Of a DNA stretch of 64,000 nucleotides, positions 42,491-54,014 are shown piece after piece. The stretch is from NCBI GenBank assembly GCA_028753945.1, contig JAPNXP010000015.1:2790001-2854000 (forward strand), given 5' to 3'. The notes beneath the pieces are model-generated. The model searched no databases. It was not told the DNA's origin and was given only the letters and a program-made list of their open reading frames with translations. The translations under genes were made by a program, and so were the position numbers. This DNA is from Hexactinellida sp. DTS-2022 (lineage: Eukaryota > Porifera > Hexactinellida). Positions within the stretch are counted from its first letter, which is position 1; each line of letters opens with the position of its first letter.

Positions 42491-42699
42491 TTTGTTATTT
42501 TGGATTATTTTGGTTGTGATATTTTGTACAGTTTCATGCTCTCACCTTCAATTGTATGCTTTTTATAAAACAAATATCCGAAATCCGGTTGCTTGTGTAA
42601 TTAGCTAATTATAGCCATAATTAGCTAATAACACAAAGTTGAAACATTATTCAGTACATAAATACCATATTTTCTCAAACTATATGACTAGTGTCATGA

Positions 42700-42985
42700 G
42701 ATAGGCCGACATATAGTATGAAGACTATACGCTATCTCATCCCCACCTCAATGGGATGCCATATGGATGGTTTCGTCCCATTGCAGGGACTCATCAAGAG
42801 GGTAACCCTCGACCACCATGCGTACTGTCGCACCTAGCTCCACCCACACATGGGTTACCAGTCGTACTGTCTGGCAATATACGGCATGTTCCTCGTAGTG
42901 CCCGTACTTGCCACTACCGCCCCTCCCAAGGGACGTACTCCCAAAGGTCAGTGATGCGCTCATCACAGTAGGATCCTACTATAAC
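42700..42985. other. GC-richer island of unknown nature
   Basis: A ~280-bp stretch of balanced base composition lies just 3' of the NHL gene. On the minus strand it carries a 72-codon frame ending in VRMVVEGYPLDESLQWDETI. I do not recognise a family. It may be a gene fragment or the end of a mobile element. Confidence 0.25.
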
Positions 42986-43868
42986 GTTTTTACTAGAAGA
43001 AGCACACTAATATGTTAAAGTGTTATTGAGAAACAATGGATAAGATCAAACACATTTTTTGCTGACACCCACCCATAAGGTTTGAATACTTATAGACTTA
43101 TCTTAACTGATCAAATTGAATGGTCCGTTTTAATTATTATTTCTTTATGCATTACGATTTATTTTCACATTTATTTCTCAACTGTTTTAGATCTGTCCAG
43201 AATACATATGTCTGTGGTATAATTTGTTTTATTTCATGATATATTTCATCTACATTTCACTCAATAATAAATTGATTGATAATGGTACCTTAACAGTTAC
43301 ATTTGTACTTTTCTCCACGAATACTCTTGACTTGCAAGCTTACACCATCGATAAGCTATTTGTAATTCCTAAACCGTCCAACCCTCCAGAAATCCCTGGA
43401 TTATCCAGAAATTTCAATATTTTTCATTGGCATTATTGTAAATACTTATTCATCCATGGAATTATCGAAAATCCTGTGTACGAGACTTCATACCAGGAAT
43501 TTAGAACGATTATATTGGCTTAGAGTTCTTATGCATTATGAGTACAAATTATGTTATTCTTCCAGAAAATGATTCGACAGTGTTATAGAAACTATATTAC
43601 TTTAGCAATGAAATCCAGGTATTTTGGCAAAAATATTCAGGCAAATTTTTGAAGGTTTGGTAAATATTTGTATTTATGATATTTTTAATTCAACAAGAAC
43701 ACCATCCATACTACAGAGCGGGAATATTATTCGCTCTTATAATATACTAAATGAACCCATTAAATTAATACGATAATCAAGAAGGGACAAACTATTCTTT
43801 TTTGGCTCAACAGTTTTAAATACAATTTTCAAGTGGGTTCTATAACTTCTATAGGTTTATTGTACATA

Positions 43869-44011
43869 CAGTGCAATCTCAATTATACAAACTCGTTTGG
43901 TTTGGAGTCAAATAAGTTCGGATAATTTAAGGCTGGACTATTTCATGGAATAACAATGGGACCAGTCAGGTGTGTTCGGATAATAAAATTCGGAAAATCG
44001 AGGTTACACTG
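43869..44011. mobile_element. Pogo-like MITE
   Basis: Ends CAGTGCAATCTCAATTATAC and AAAATCGAGGTTACACTG, TA on both sides. Related to 53874-54014. Confidence 0.7.
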
Positions 44012-44933
44012 TACATATATTTTTTTAGATTGAAACTATTTATATATAATTTTGTTAGTCTATTGAATAATTTATCTAAGATTTTCAGAAAGGGAAAAAT
44101 AATATTTGTACTCTTGTTCTATGAAATTATTCTCTCTGCCTTTATTTTACCGTGGCTGGACCATGTTGTACTTTAAAAAAATAGATAGCTTAGATAGCTG
44201 TTCGTTCCTAGTGAGAGTTCCATTTTATAGTATTTAGGGCAGTTTTAATGTTAATATTGTTTCAGCTCCACACGAAGTCTATCTGAGGATGCGGGTGGAC
44301 TGCATCTCATTATTTAATTATCAATTGTCGTAAGTTATTATCCTTCATAAGGACTAATAAAGTTGGCATAATGTCTTAACTTGTCATAAGACCGCCATTA
44401 AATTGAGGTTAGAATTCTAGACTATTTCAACTCTATCTTTAATAGTAAATTAAACCTCCCATATGTATGTAACGCCTCTAATCAAGCAACTCTCTGATAT
44501 GAATGATTTTCCGGTCAACAAAATTTGCTATAAGGTCATTGTTCGTGATAAACTTGTTTCAGCATCATAATATTTCTACCGAACTTTATTGTCATTATTG
44601 TCATTATTGCAATTTGAAAGTGAGAATAATTATTATCACACTCTAAGATAGCTTTAATTAGCTAGTAACAAAAGCAGAAATTATGACAAACATTATTACA
44701 CAACGATTGCATATTTTAACAAAAGCAGAATATTTGCAAAGAGTATTATTAACTTATGCCGTCTATTTACCCGAAATTTAGTAACATTCTTCCATAGCGA
44801 ATCTTCAGGAGCCCTGATTTCATAGATGCAATCATGAAATTCTGTCTCTACCATGGATATTCTTGATTTCATATATTTTATTGCTAATACTTTTTAACAA
44901 ATTACACTAATGTTTTTCGGTTTCAAGACAATA

Positions 44934-45107
44934 AAGTAGAACCTCGTTAGTACGAACACGATTAAAAATTTCTGTTTATAAGAACACTATTTCAGTCCAC
45001 TTCAAAGCCTTTCAATACAAATGATATTTGTTCAAATATTAATTCCGGATACGACGGACGCATTTTGACTGTCCCCTGGTGTTCGTAATAATTTATTCAA
45101 CTATAGT
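44934..45107. mobile_element. Decayed pogo/Tigger-like MITE
   Basis: The left part AGTAGAACCTCGTTAGTACG matches the 46905/48953 family. The right part (CTGGTGTTCGTAATAATTTA) is degenerate. Confidence 0.6.
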
Positions 45108-46201
45108 TAAGTTATTTTAATATCCACAAAATAGATATTCCTTTCGACTGAGCATCTTATTTCTGTTCAAAGTTTTAGTATATATATTGTCAAAACGAAG
45201 TTTACTGTATTTATTGTGGAGTCTCTTACAAACCCGTTGGAATGTTAGATATAAGTATTTCTTGTTATTTCTAATGTATAGCTTGTTTTGTGTGTTCAGT
45301 AGATCTCCTTCTGGAGATGCCTTGTGACCTATCTCGTAGCTATGGCTGCTCGACTTTATTGAAGCTAGCTATAACTGAACAGCTCCATATAAGTACTGAG
45401 ATATGTGGTCTTGTGCGCATTTTTCATTCAGTGCTCACTGGCTTCACTTCAAATACAATCTACCTAAGATTACCCCACAACTAAATCTATACTTTTTAAC
45501 TTGTCCTAACTATTGGGTATCAATAGAGTGTTTATGTATTCAGTTTACACTGTATCTATTGAGTCCATTCACATCTCGAAACTCCATTCACATAAACCAG
45601 GCTTATTCTATATTGTATGACTTGTAGCGATTATTAATGACACGACTATTAATACTTACTAGTATTTTTAATTGTGTGCGACCATATAAATTAATAGGAT
45701 TTAGCTATGAACAATTGTGTACATTCTAGGAAACCTTGGCCGAACATTTTGCTTGTTGAAGGTCCATATTGTTGAAGTTCTCAGCAACATCTGTTGGCTT
45801 CAGCTTACCAGGAACTGAGCAGTAATTCCAATCAATTTCCTTCTATTCTTAGACATAGGAATGCTTGGAAGCCTGAATGCCATTCAGGTTCTAACCTCAA
45901 GATAATCACTACAAGCCACTGCGACCACAGCCATCGCGAGCTGTATAGGCGCACTCAGGGATTCCATTCAACCACTCTTGTAACCGTTATAAGCACTGTA
46001 TCTACTGATTCTTTGTTTATTTAATTAATTAGTAAAGTGATCGATTGTGATATCCAGCAATTGTATTGGTAATTTGTTATTGTTATTGTTTATACATTTT
46101 CAGATTATATTAGATTTGATAATTTGTATTCTAATATGAATTTTGCCTCAGTTAGAATTCCTGGGAAACTTAGCAATAATTATTAATTTATTTATTAATT
46201 A

Positions 46202-46384
46202 CAGTGGATCGTGGACTCTCTTACGTGGACTCTCTTATAACGAAGTGCTTGGGACCTATAAATTCCTTCGTTTATATTTCCGGATATTCTTTATAAGCGG
46301 ATAATAATTAATGCATTTAGTCCTCTCCATTTCGTTATTAGCGGTATTTCGTTTATCCGACTTCGTTATAACGGGAGTTTACTG
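46202..46384. mobile_element. Pogo-like MITE
   Basis: Left end CAGTGGATCGTGGACTCTCT, right end CTTCGTTATAACGGGAGTTTACTG, TA flanks. The right end matches 56624-56790. Confidence 0.7.
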
Positions 46385-46748
46385 TAATAAGGAACTTTAT
46401 CTATGAACCCAACCTTATTTCTTATATAAAACCTGCATAGTAATGGTAGATATCATTTATTCTACCCGAATTATTAAATTTTAAGTCCATCCAATGACTG
46501 AAAGTAGTTGGTTTGACGATTAAATAGCTTGATGGCGGTGATATTCTTATTATCATTTCCTAATTTTAAGCTAGCGTTATATAATTATTTAATAATAATG
46601 CTACATGGTCACAAAGAGGACTGCCGGGCCTCAAAGCTTTATGCTATATAATAAATAGCTTAAGTAGTTACTTATTATATACCAATTCGCCATGATAACT
46701 GTGGGTCCCTTTGCATACACTATTCCACTGATCTCTTCAGGCTACCGG

Positions 46749-46861
46749 CAGAGGCGTAGCCAGGTTGCGGCACTTGGGACACAGGCCGCTCCCCAAAAAG
46801 ATTTTTGGCCACCAAAATTCCCACTAGTATAATACTATAGTGCGGAAATGCCGCGCCTCTG
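46749..46861. mobile_element. 113-bp hAT-type MITE
   Basis: Ends CAGAGGCGTAGCC and GCCGCGCCTCTG. Flanks GCTACCGG and GCCATCGG match at six of eight bases. Confidence 0.65.
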
Positions 46862-46904
46862 GCCATCGGGTCTATTTAACTCTGATTGTCTCAGATAAAA
46901 TCTA

Positions 46905-47071
46905 CAGTAGAACTTGTTAGTACGAGCACCAGGGGACCGTCGAAATGCGTTGCCTTTTCCGGATTTAATGTTAACCAATATCAATTGAAAAGGTTTTGAA
47001 GGGGACTGAAATAATGTTTGTATTAACCAGAATTTTGTATTATCCGTGTTCGTGCTAACGAGGTTCTACTG
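46905..47071. mobile_element. Pogo/Tigger-like MITE
   Basis: Ends CAGTAGAACTTGTTAGTACG and GTGCTAACGAGGTTCTACTG, TA on both sides. Confidence 0.8.
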
Positions 47072-47259
47072 TAGTCAATTATGATTAAAAAGAATATTAC
47101 ACATTACTCTAGGTGTTGTCCATATCAAAGACTTAGACAATTGTATCTAGCTGTCATTTGAAAATCTTGCAATTCCCAAAACTTAATAAGTAATTCATTT
47201 TGAATTACTTACTCTCATAAATTTTTACTTTATACATATGAGCCAGTGTGCAAACATAG

Positions 47260-47911
47260 CAGTGCTGCCAAGTCTCCGTAAATTTACGTAGACTACGTAA
47301 ATATGACCCCTATCTACTTGTCTACGTATGAAGACTTATTTCTACGTATTTCTAGCGAAATAAATTTAAGACTTTTTGTTTAACATTTAACTGCGTTTTC
47401 TTATAAATAGTGAACCATCTAATCATTATTTATGTTTTATATTATGTTAAATAATAACTTTATTAGTGATAGGTAATTGCAATCACAGAATACTCATTAC
47501 TATTTCTCTTCAAATTATGTTAGATTTGGAAGATAGACTCAACTGACAAATTTCACATTCAATCTTTAAACAGGACTTGAGCCTAATTCTCTAGTAAATC
47601 TAATACTATCATACAATGTTTGTTTCTAGTTGATTTAAAACAGTTTCACAATTCAAAATTAGAAAAATTAAAAATTACTTTGATAGTTTGTTACATGCTA
47701 TTAGTGAGTATATCTTATTGTTTACAACGTCAATATATCTACCTTTATAAATGATATTCATACAAAGTTGTTAGTTTCTGTTATTTGTAGAAGCAAATTA
47801 AGACCTTTTGGGTTATACAGGGAATTTTAGAATACTCCGTAAAAAATTTGTTTCTCCGTAAATTTTATGGTCAATCTCCAGGAATTTATCTGAACTCACT
47901 TGGCAGCACTG
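47260..47911. mobile_element. 652-bp hAT-type MITE
   Basis: Ends CAGTGCTGCCAAGTC and ACTTGGCAGCACTG with a perfect 8-bp duplication AAACATAG (47252-47259 and 47912-47919). Internal ACGTAGACTACGTA and TCTCCGTAAATTT words occur near both ends. No coding sequence. Confidence 0.88.
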
Positions 47912-47918
47912 AAACATA

Positions 47919-47960
47919 GGGGGGGGGGGGGGCGTGCGCCCCCCCGTAAAGTTGAAGGGG
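47919..47960. repeat. Poly-G/poly-C palindrome
   Basis: A run of about 14 G is followed by CGTGCGCCCCCCC, capable of a very stable hairpin or quadruplex. It abuts the hAT MITE and is probably the edge of another repeat. Confidence 0.55.
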
Positions 47961-48141
47961 GGCAACATTAATGGTGCGGGTATTACCGTGCCCTCTGGAT
48001 AAAGAATAAAATGTTCAATATAATTTAGGATAATAAAATATAAGTATAATTCATTAAAAAATGTCATTTGTTGCAATCAAATTTTTTACAAGAACATGAT
48101 AGATTATTAGTTAATTTATTATTCTGATAATATTACTAATA

Positions 48142-48284
48142 CAGTGGATGCCGGATATAAGCACATTGTCGTTGTCTGCACTAAATGTGCTTATAACCGG
48201 CATGTTCTTATAACCAACATAAATTATTAGGGTATATGGCAACCGTTTTCTTATAACCGGTATGCTTATATCCGACATCTACTG
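48142..48284. mobile_element. Pogo-like MITE
   Basis: Ends CAGTGGATGCCGGATATAAG and GCTTATATCCGACATCTACTG, TA on both sides. Same family as 49298-49441. Confidence 0.8.
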
Positions 48285-48952
48285 TACACAATAATGTGGC
48301 ACCATGAATAAGCAAGCAAGTATACTTCTGCTTGCGATACACATTTGGAAAAACACGGATAATTATAAGACTAACCTACGTTTAGTGAGTATCATTTTCA
48401 GATCCATAATACTAGGGTATTAGACGATCCTGAAAAAAAGATAAAGATCCTTTTTACGATCCTTTGAAAATTCAATCAGACAGATATTGACCGTCTAGTC
48501 AGTTTGGTTTTATATTTTGATACAAAAATGTACCAAACTACTACGAATAGATGTCAAAATATATGATTCTCAATTACAGATATACATATAGAATTTTTTG
48601 TCAATTAATGATTAAGAAGAAAGTAATTTTGATATCTTGTAAATTGGTTTGTATATTGTATTAATCAGAAAAAGGATCTGATCTTTTGCTGGAAATTTTC
48701 GCTCAGATCACGATCCTCAAAGGATCGCGTTACGGATCGTACGATAATGGACCGAAATATCCTAATGCCCTACAGAATACTTATATGGAGCTAAGTTAAT
48801 AGTAACTGAAAACGTTTTGAATTTTTAAACTATCATAAGCTGAAAAATGAAATTATACATACAGGTATATAATATATAAATAAAATCCATTCCGTTCCCA
48901 GTAACTCAGTTCCATACAAGTTAAAGACCACATACTTGTCCAAATGTATATA

Positions 48953-49107
48953 CAGTAGAATCTCGTTAGTACGAACACGGTTAATACGAACACTATTTCG
49001 TTTCCCCTCAAAGCCTTTTCAATACAATGGTATTGGTTAATACGAATTCAGGGTATGGCGAACGCATTTTGACGGTACCCTGGTGTTCGTATAACGAGGT
49101 TTTACTG
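48953..49107. mobile_element. Pogo/Tigger-like MITE
   Basis: Ends CAGTAGAATCTCGTTAGTAC and GTATAACGAGGTTTTACTG, TA on both sides. Confidence 0.8.
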
Positions 49108-49173
49108 TATTAGATCTAAATAAACTCCATTTATAACGCAATATGTTCTAATATAAAATTAAACTGTATATGG

Positions 49174-49268
49174 AGCCGTTCAAACGTTACATAACACTTC
49201 CAAGTTGGGGGGGGGATAATTATATAACTTATCTAGCAATGCGTTACGTAAACTGGTTGAACGAACCC
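49174..49268. mobile_element. 95-bp MITE with 7-bp direct repeats
   Basis: AGCCGTTCAAACGTTACATA (left) and the inverse-like TTGAACGAACCC (right) are flanked by TATATGG on both sides (49167-49173 and 49269-49275). A G-run lies inside. The superfamily is unclear. Confidence 0.55.
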
Positions 49269-49297
49269 TATATGGCAATATATACACATCTAGTATA

Positions 49298-49441
49298 CAG
49301 TGGATGCCGGATATAAGAACATCGTCGGGAACTGCAAATAGTGTTCTTATAACCGGCATAAATTATACAGGGTTTATGGAAACCGTATTCCAATATAGTG
49401 TTCTTATAACCGGTGTTCTTATATCCGCTATCTACTTACTG
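49298..49441. mobile_element. Pogo-like MITE
   Basis: Ends CAGTGGATGCCGGATATAAG and the diverged CTTATATCCGCTATCTACTTACTG, TA on both sides. Confidence 0.75.
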
Positions 49442-51417
49442 TATTACTAAATATGCAAACAATTGATTTTCATCTTGGAATAATATTAAACTGTAGCCCA
49501 CACACCTAATTAATTTGGTTTATATTTAAACCCTACTTCTGCTATTCCAGCAATTTATTGTTTACATTGCAAACGAATCAGTGGAATTATACTTCAGTTA
49601 GACGTAATTCCTCAATTACTTATTTATGTTAATGCTAATCTATTGCGCCTAAAATAACTCTAATCTTTTGATATTTTCTTTTTAAATTTATTCAATCAAT
49701 TAATATCTTGCATTAATTAATAACAATTACATATCAAAACTACCATATCCTAAACTTGGTTATGAATACTAACCAACAGCCAACCCTATGGTTGCCCAAG
49801 AGTTAGTCAATGCATACGTAGAACTATAGACAAATCTTCATAGTAATAGTTTGTAATAATTAATCACAGTCTGACCAAATTAATATTCGCTCATGAATAC
49901 CCAATCATATAAATACAGCATTTTCGTCTTAAATTGGTTAATCAGCATTTTCATTTCAAACAGCCATTACTAATTTGAATAAGATAAAGTACTGTTTGAC
50001 ATGTACAACTCAGCATGCTATTTTATTCTTGTACGAACATGGAGCAATATTTTACCAGTTTTAAATTTATATTGGAATGTGAGTTATTTTAATTTCTTTT
50101 CACAAGAATTAGATTTACAGAACTAGTTTAGATTAAATATTTAAATTCTGTCACGAATTGATAAATAAAGTAAACTCGCTATCCATAGCCGCTATGAAGC
50201 AATTAAGATTCGATTACCCAATTGTATATTATAACGTACCTAATTAGAAATACAATTGCTAATTGGTTAGGAAATTACATAAGTACCTATTAACCCAGGT
50301 GCTTAGCGTAGTATACCGAGTTCTACTGTATTCAAAACCCAAAGCTAATGCAATAAATGTATTAATGGCACTTTATGCTGTATTGATGTTATAATGTGCG
50401 TGGTATATTGTACGGTGATGCAGACATGTTAATCAATTTATATTATTGTGAATGATAGTTATGATTTCCACTTTGTAGCAATTACAAAATTCCTTAAGTT
50501 AATTAGTGACACTACAATATGTCAATATACTAACAAGTCTAATTCCCTTTGAGTATGCGGATCTCGTTATGATGACGTCATATATAAATATAATGTGTAT
50601 TCGCTTTGCAAAAATTCACGTGTGAGTGCTTGGCGATACAATATGCAGTTGTTATGAATAAATAATGTTTTTCATGTTTTGTAGTAATTAGTATACTATA
50701 AAATTATGGCAATTATAGGAGGGTTAAAAGTTAATATTACGTAGCACCCAATCACAATTAAGTTTGGCAGGAATTATTGTGCCGGCAGTTAGTTAAACAT
50801 GTTTCTGCTGTATTTCTATACACTATGATAGATTGAATTGAGGTTTATTCTATTACGTTTGCAACACATTGTAGTAACCTCGTTTTCCTCGTTATGTTTA
50901 ATATATAATTTGATTCATTAGCATTTCTAATGCAAATATTAATTGAAACTAATGCATAAATAATTAGTTGATTTAATTAATATATTATATGGGCTTGACT
51001 ACACTGACATTTTGATGGTTTTGCCGCAATCTAACCTCAAATTTATAGTTAGGCTTTATGAATCCTTTGTATTTATTGCATACTTATCGAGCTCGACACT
51101 AAATAACGAAATGTGCGACAAATATGAATTTGTGATATTTCCAATTAGTTTTTGGTTAATTTCGCTCGAATATTTCGTAATTATAATTTAGTTTAATACT
51201 ACTGTCCTGTGAGAAAATTGACTTCAATGATTTGTTCTATTCAATTCCCAGGTGGATTAATTGCCCACATCAAAGTTCTAAATACTTAAATTGAGATAGA
51301 AGAATTACTTAATAATTCTGAATGTGGTTTGTGCGTTATGCAGCTGTGGTGTAATCGAGTGGTTGCTTACAGGAACAATTGATTAATAAATTAACTTGGA
51401 ACATCTCGACGGCTGGA
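49442..51417. other. AT-rich intergenic stretch
   Basis: No gene, RNA or element I can support. A short (TTAAT)-rich texture runs throughout. Confidence 0.4.
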
Positions 51418-51424
51418 TATAAAA
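51418..51424 (+). promoter_or_regulatory. Possible TATA box of the FKBP gene
   Basis: TATAAAA lies 151 bases upstream of the FKBP start codon. In an AT-rich genome this may be chance. Confidence 0.25.
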
Positions 51425-51574
51425 TAGATTTTGGTATTCAAATAGACATTCAGTTATCTTCAAAAATTTTTGTTTTTAGCTAATTATCGAATGTAAATCA
51501 AGACTTACTGCGCCAAACTATTCGTACAGAAGGCTAATCGACCTCACTTATTATTCGATATTTACACAGAAAAC

Positions 51575-53077
51575 ATGTTTTGGGGAATAATTTTAAAACC
51601 AGGTCAGGAATACCCTCAAATCGTAGCAAAGCCGTTTAAAATAACTATGGCAGTGTTAGCAGATGGGCAACAGCTGGAGGAAGATAGCAAATCCGAAACC
51701 TCACGTGTCAAACTGGATTATAACAACCAAACGTTTTTCATTTGTAGACTGCATCCGTCAAAGTCGCCACAAGTAGCTCTAAATTTAGAATTCTCGGTCG
51801 GAAGCGAAATCAAATTCTATGTTGTGGGTCCGTATGAAGTGCACTTGAGTGGTTTCACAAAAGAGACGCTCTATAGAAGAACTCCATCTGTCTCAGAGGA
51901 TTCTGACCCGAGAAGATTATCCGGATTCGACCAAGTTTACAAATGCAGAATCCACTCAGAGTCTGACGACACGACACACATTCCAGGTCCCACTATCGTT
52001 GTCCCGATTAGTGATACATTCGACACTCACATTCTCAGGGACAAACCCACATCTTCTATTTCCAAAAGCCGCAAGCGAACAAGCGTGTCAGATTCCGTGC
52101 TCGAGGCTAAATTCGGGAAGATAATGATCGAGAGAGAAGAAGAGAGACTGAACAGTTGCACTCCGGAAGTTGTCGAGTGTAGAAACGAGAATTCAAGACA
52201 GCACAGTGTAACAGAAATAAACTCGAATACACACAGCGAGGGCTCTGAAGCGGGTAACGTGTTTCTGGATCCCTCATCCTCTCCTGACGTCATCAGGAGT
52301 CAGGCGGCTAAGACCAATGCCTCTTCGGATTTAGAAGAAATTCTATGTACAAACATACGTCAGAATTCACAGTCGCTTCCCTCCTCCCCCAACCCCGCTA
52401 ACAACCCCCTACTGGCTAAGGTAACCTCGCTGCACAACAACACTGATGAGATTGTCGCACGGAAATTCCAGTTAGAAGCTCCTCAGGTCACATTCCCGCA
52501 AACAGTCTTCATAGCAACCTCTCCATTCCACGCGGTTTTCTCGCCAGCATTAGGCAAAGCCAACTTAGCAGTCAAACCGATCTCAGTCGCCACAAGCAAC
52601 TCTATCCCCGAGTCCTTGTACACAACCACTAAGCCGCACGCGGGCCCCGCCCCCTGTACGATAGCGCCGCACTCGGGGATCCCAGATAACCACCCGTTCC
52701 TGACGCTAGCACTGGAGCACTGCGGGAGGATCAGCGAGAAGAGAACGGACAACAAAACACTTGTGGAGGACATTAACTTCGGACAGGGCAAGAGGGCCCA
52801 GAAGGGACAGCGGGTGTTTGTGCGCTATATCGGGGTAGTAGTGCAACTGAAGAAAGTTATCGATTCAAATTTAAACGCAAAAATGCCATTCTCATTCCGT
52901 CTAGGCATGGGAGAGGTTATCCATGGTTGGGACGCGGGTTTGGAGGACATGCGGGTTGGGGGAACACGGAAGATTGTAATTCCATCAAGCAATATATACG
53001 GCAGTAAGAGCTGCCATCCTGATATTCCTACTGATACAGACATGATATTTATCGTAAAGTTGGTCGGTTTGAACTAA
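51575..53077 (+). CDS. Nucleoplasmin-like FKBP peptidyl-prolyl isomerase (FKBP39/46 type)
   Basis: 500 residues, no intron. The N-terminal ~100 residues begin MFWGIILKPGQEYPQIVAKP and look like the nucleoplasmin-like fold of insect FKBP39/46 and yeast Fpr3/4 histone chaperones. The middle (~125-410) is long, Ser-rich and disordered, with a basic nuclear-signal-like SKSRKRTSV near 163. The C-terminal FKBP domain (~412-500) has VRYIG, EVIHGWDAGLEDMRVGG and SSNIYGSKSCHPDIP. Pocket residues equivalent to Tyr26, Asp37, Val55-Ile56, Trp59 and Tyr82 of FKBP12 are visible; Phe36 is replaced by Ile. The expected role is nuclear proline isomerisation and histone handling. A polyadenylation-like AATAAA lies at 53317. 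Confidence 0.92.
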   Translation: MFWGIILKPGQEYPQIVAKPFKITMAVLADGQQLEEDSKSETSRVKLDYNNQTFFICRLHPSKSPQVALNLEFSVGSEIKFYVVGPYEVHLSGFTKETLYRRTPSVSEDSDPRRLSGFDQVYKCRIHSESDDTTHIPGPTIVVPISDTFDTHILRDKPTSSISKSRKRTSVSDSVLEAKFGKIMIEREEERLNSCTPEVVECRNENSRQHSVTEINSNTHSEGSEAGNVFLDPSSSPDVIRSQAAKTNASSDLEEILCTNIRQNSQSLPSSPNPANNPLLAKVTSLHNNTDEIVARKFQLEAPQVTFPQTVFIATSPFHAVFSPALGKANLAVKPISVATSNSIPESLYTTTKPHAGPAPCTIAPHSGIPDNHPFLTLALEHCGRISEKRTDNKTLVEDINFGQGKRAQKGQRVFVRYIGVVVQLKKVIDSNLNAKMPFSFRLGMGEVIHGWDAGLEDMRVGGTRKIVIPSSNIYGSKSCHPDIPTDTDMIFIVKLVGLN

Positions 53078-53316
53078 ATTATATCCGAATTAGTGAAAGC
53101 CTAAATCTACTCACTACACTCCCTTACTGTACATATTTAGAGCTATTCACTTTTCATATTTTGTTCATTTGTATATATTCGTTTATTCCTGGGTTTATTT
53201 TCACATGTACACAATCTTACAATAGAAATTTTAGAATAGAAGTTCGGTTGATGTATATGTTGAGTTTTATATCTCGATTTCTTCTCTATCTTTCTGTTTC
53301 ACCCGATTGCAATGTC

Positions 53317-53322
53317 AATAAA
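53317..53322 (+). terminator. Polyadenylation signal of the FKBP gene
   Basis: AATAAA lies ~240 bases downstream of the FKBP stop codon, in the expected position and orientation. Confidence 0.5.
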
Positions 53323-53698
53323 TGATTGAAGAACCCTATATCCTTGTATATTATTTTAATTAACACACTCTAGCCCGGTATTCTTACCACTTCCAAGAGT
53401 GGTCTCGCCAAATTACACCTGATAGTAAATTAATCTGGGAGTACGCCAATTGACAGGTGGATAAACTTTTTAAAAACTGTCTTATTCTCCAGGAAAGCTG
53501 TCCTATTCTCCAGTCGAAAACAAATAAATATATTGTATATAGTTTTATCTTGCAAGGTGCTGTTAGAAGTGCCCGATTATCTCAAAAAGTGTGTTATTTG
53601 AGTAAACTTAAAATTTCTCTTATAATGAATGGAAAAGCCTGGCTTTCTGTTTGAAACTGTCCAATAAACTCAAGATAAAAGGACAGTTTAACAATATA

Positions 53699-53862
53699 CA
53701 GTAGAACTACGAACAACAGGATACCGTCAATATATGTACTCCTTATCCGGAATTCGTATTATCCGGTGTCATGTGCATTGACTAAGGCATCTAAAGACTG
53801 AAATAGTGTTCACATTAACAGTAATTTAGTATTAACCGTGTTCGTACTAACAAGTTCTACTG
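53699..53862. mobile_element. Pogo/Tigger-like MITE
   Basis: Ends CAGTAGAACTACGAACAACA and GTTCGTACTAACAAGTTCTACTG, TA on both sides. Confidence 0.75.
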
Positions 53863-53873
53863 TATATACTATT

Positions 53874-54014
53874 CAGTGCAACCTTGATTATCCGAACACA
53901 CCTGGCTGGTCCCAATGTTATTTCATAAATTAGTTCAGCCTTAAGTTATCCGAATTGTAGATTATCCGAACATGTTTAACTGGTCTCAACGAGTTCGTAA
54001 TCAAAGTTACACTG
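53874..54014. mobile_element. Pogo-like MITE
   Basis: Ends CAGTGCAACCTTGATTATCC and TCGTAATCAAAGTTACACTG. The right flank is TA, the left TT (point change). Confidence 0.7.

Noticed and set aside
43224..43523. 99-codon plus-strand frame
   Set aside because: No domain, no conserved motif, AT-rich codons; plausible by chance in this spacer.
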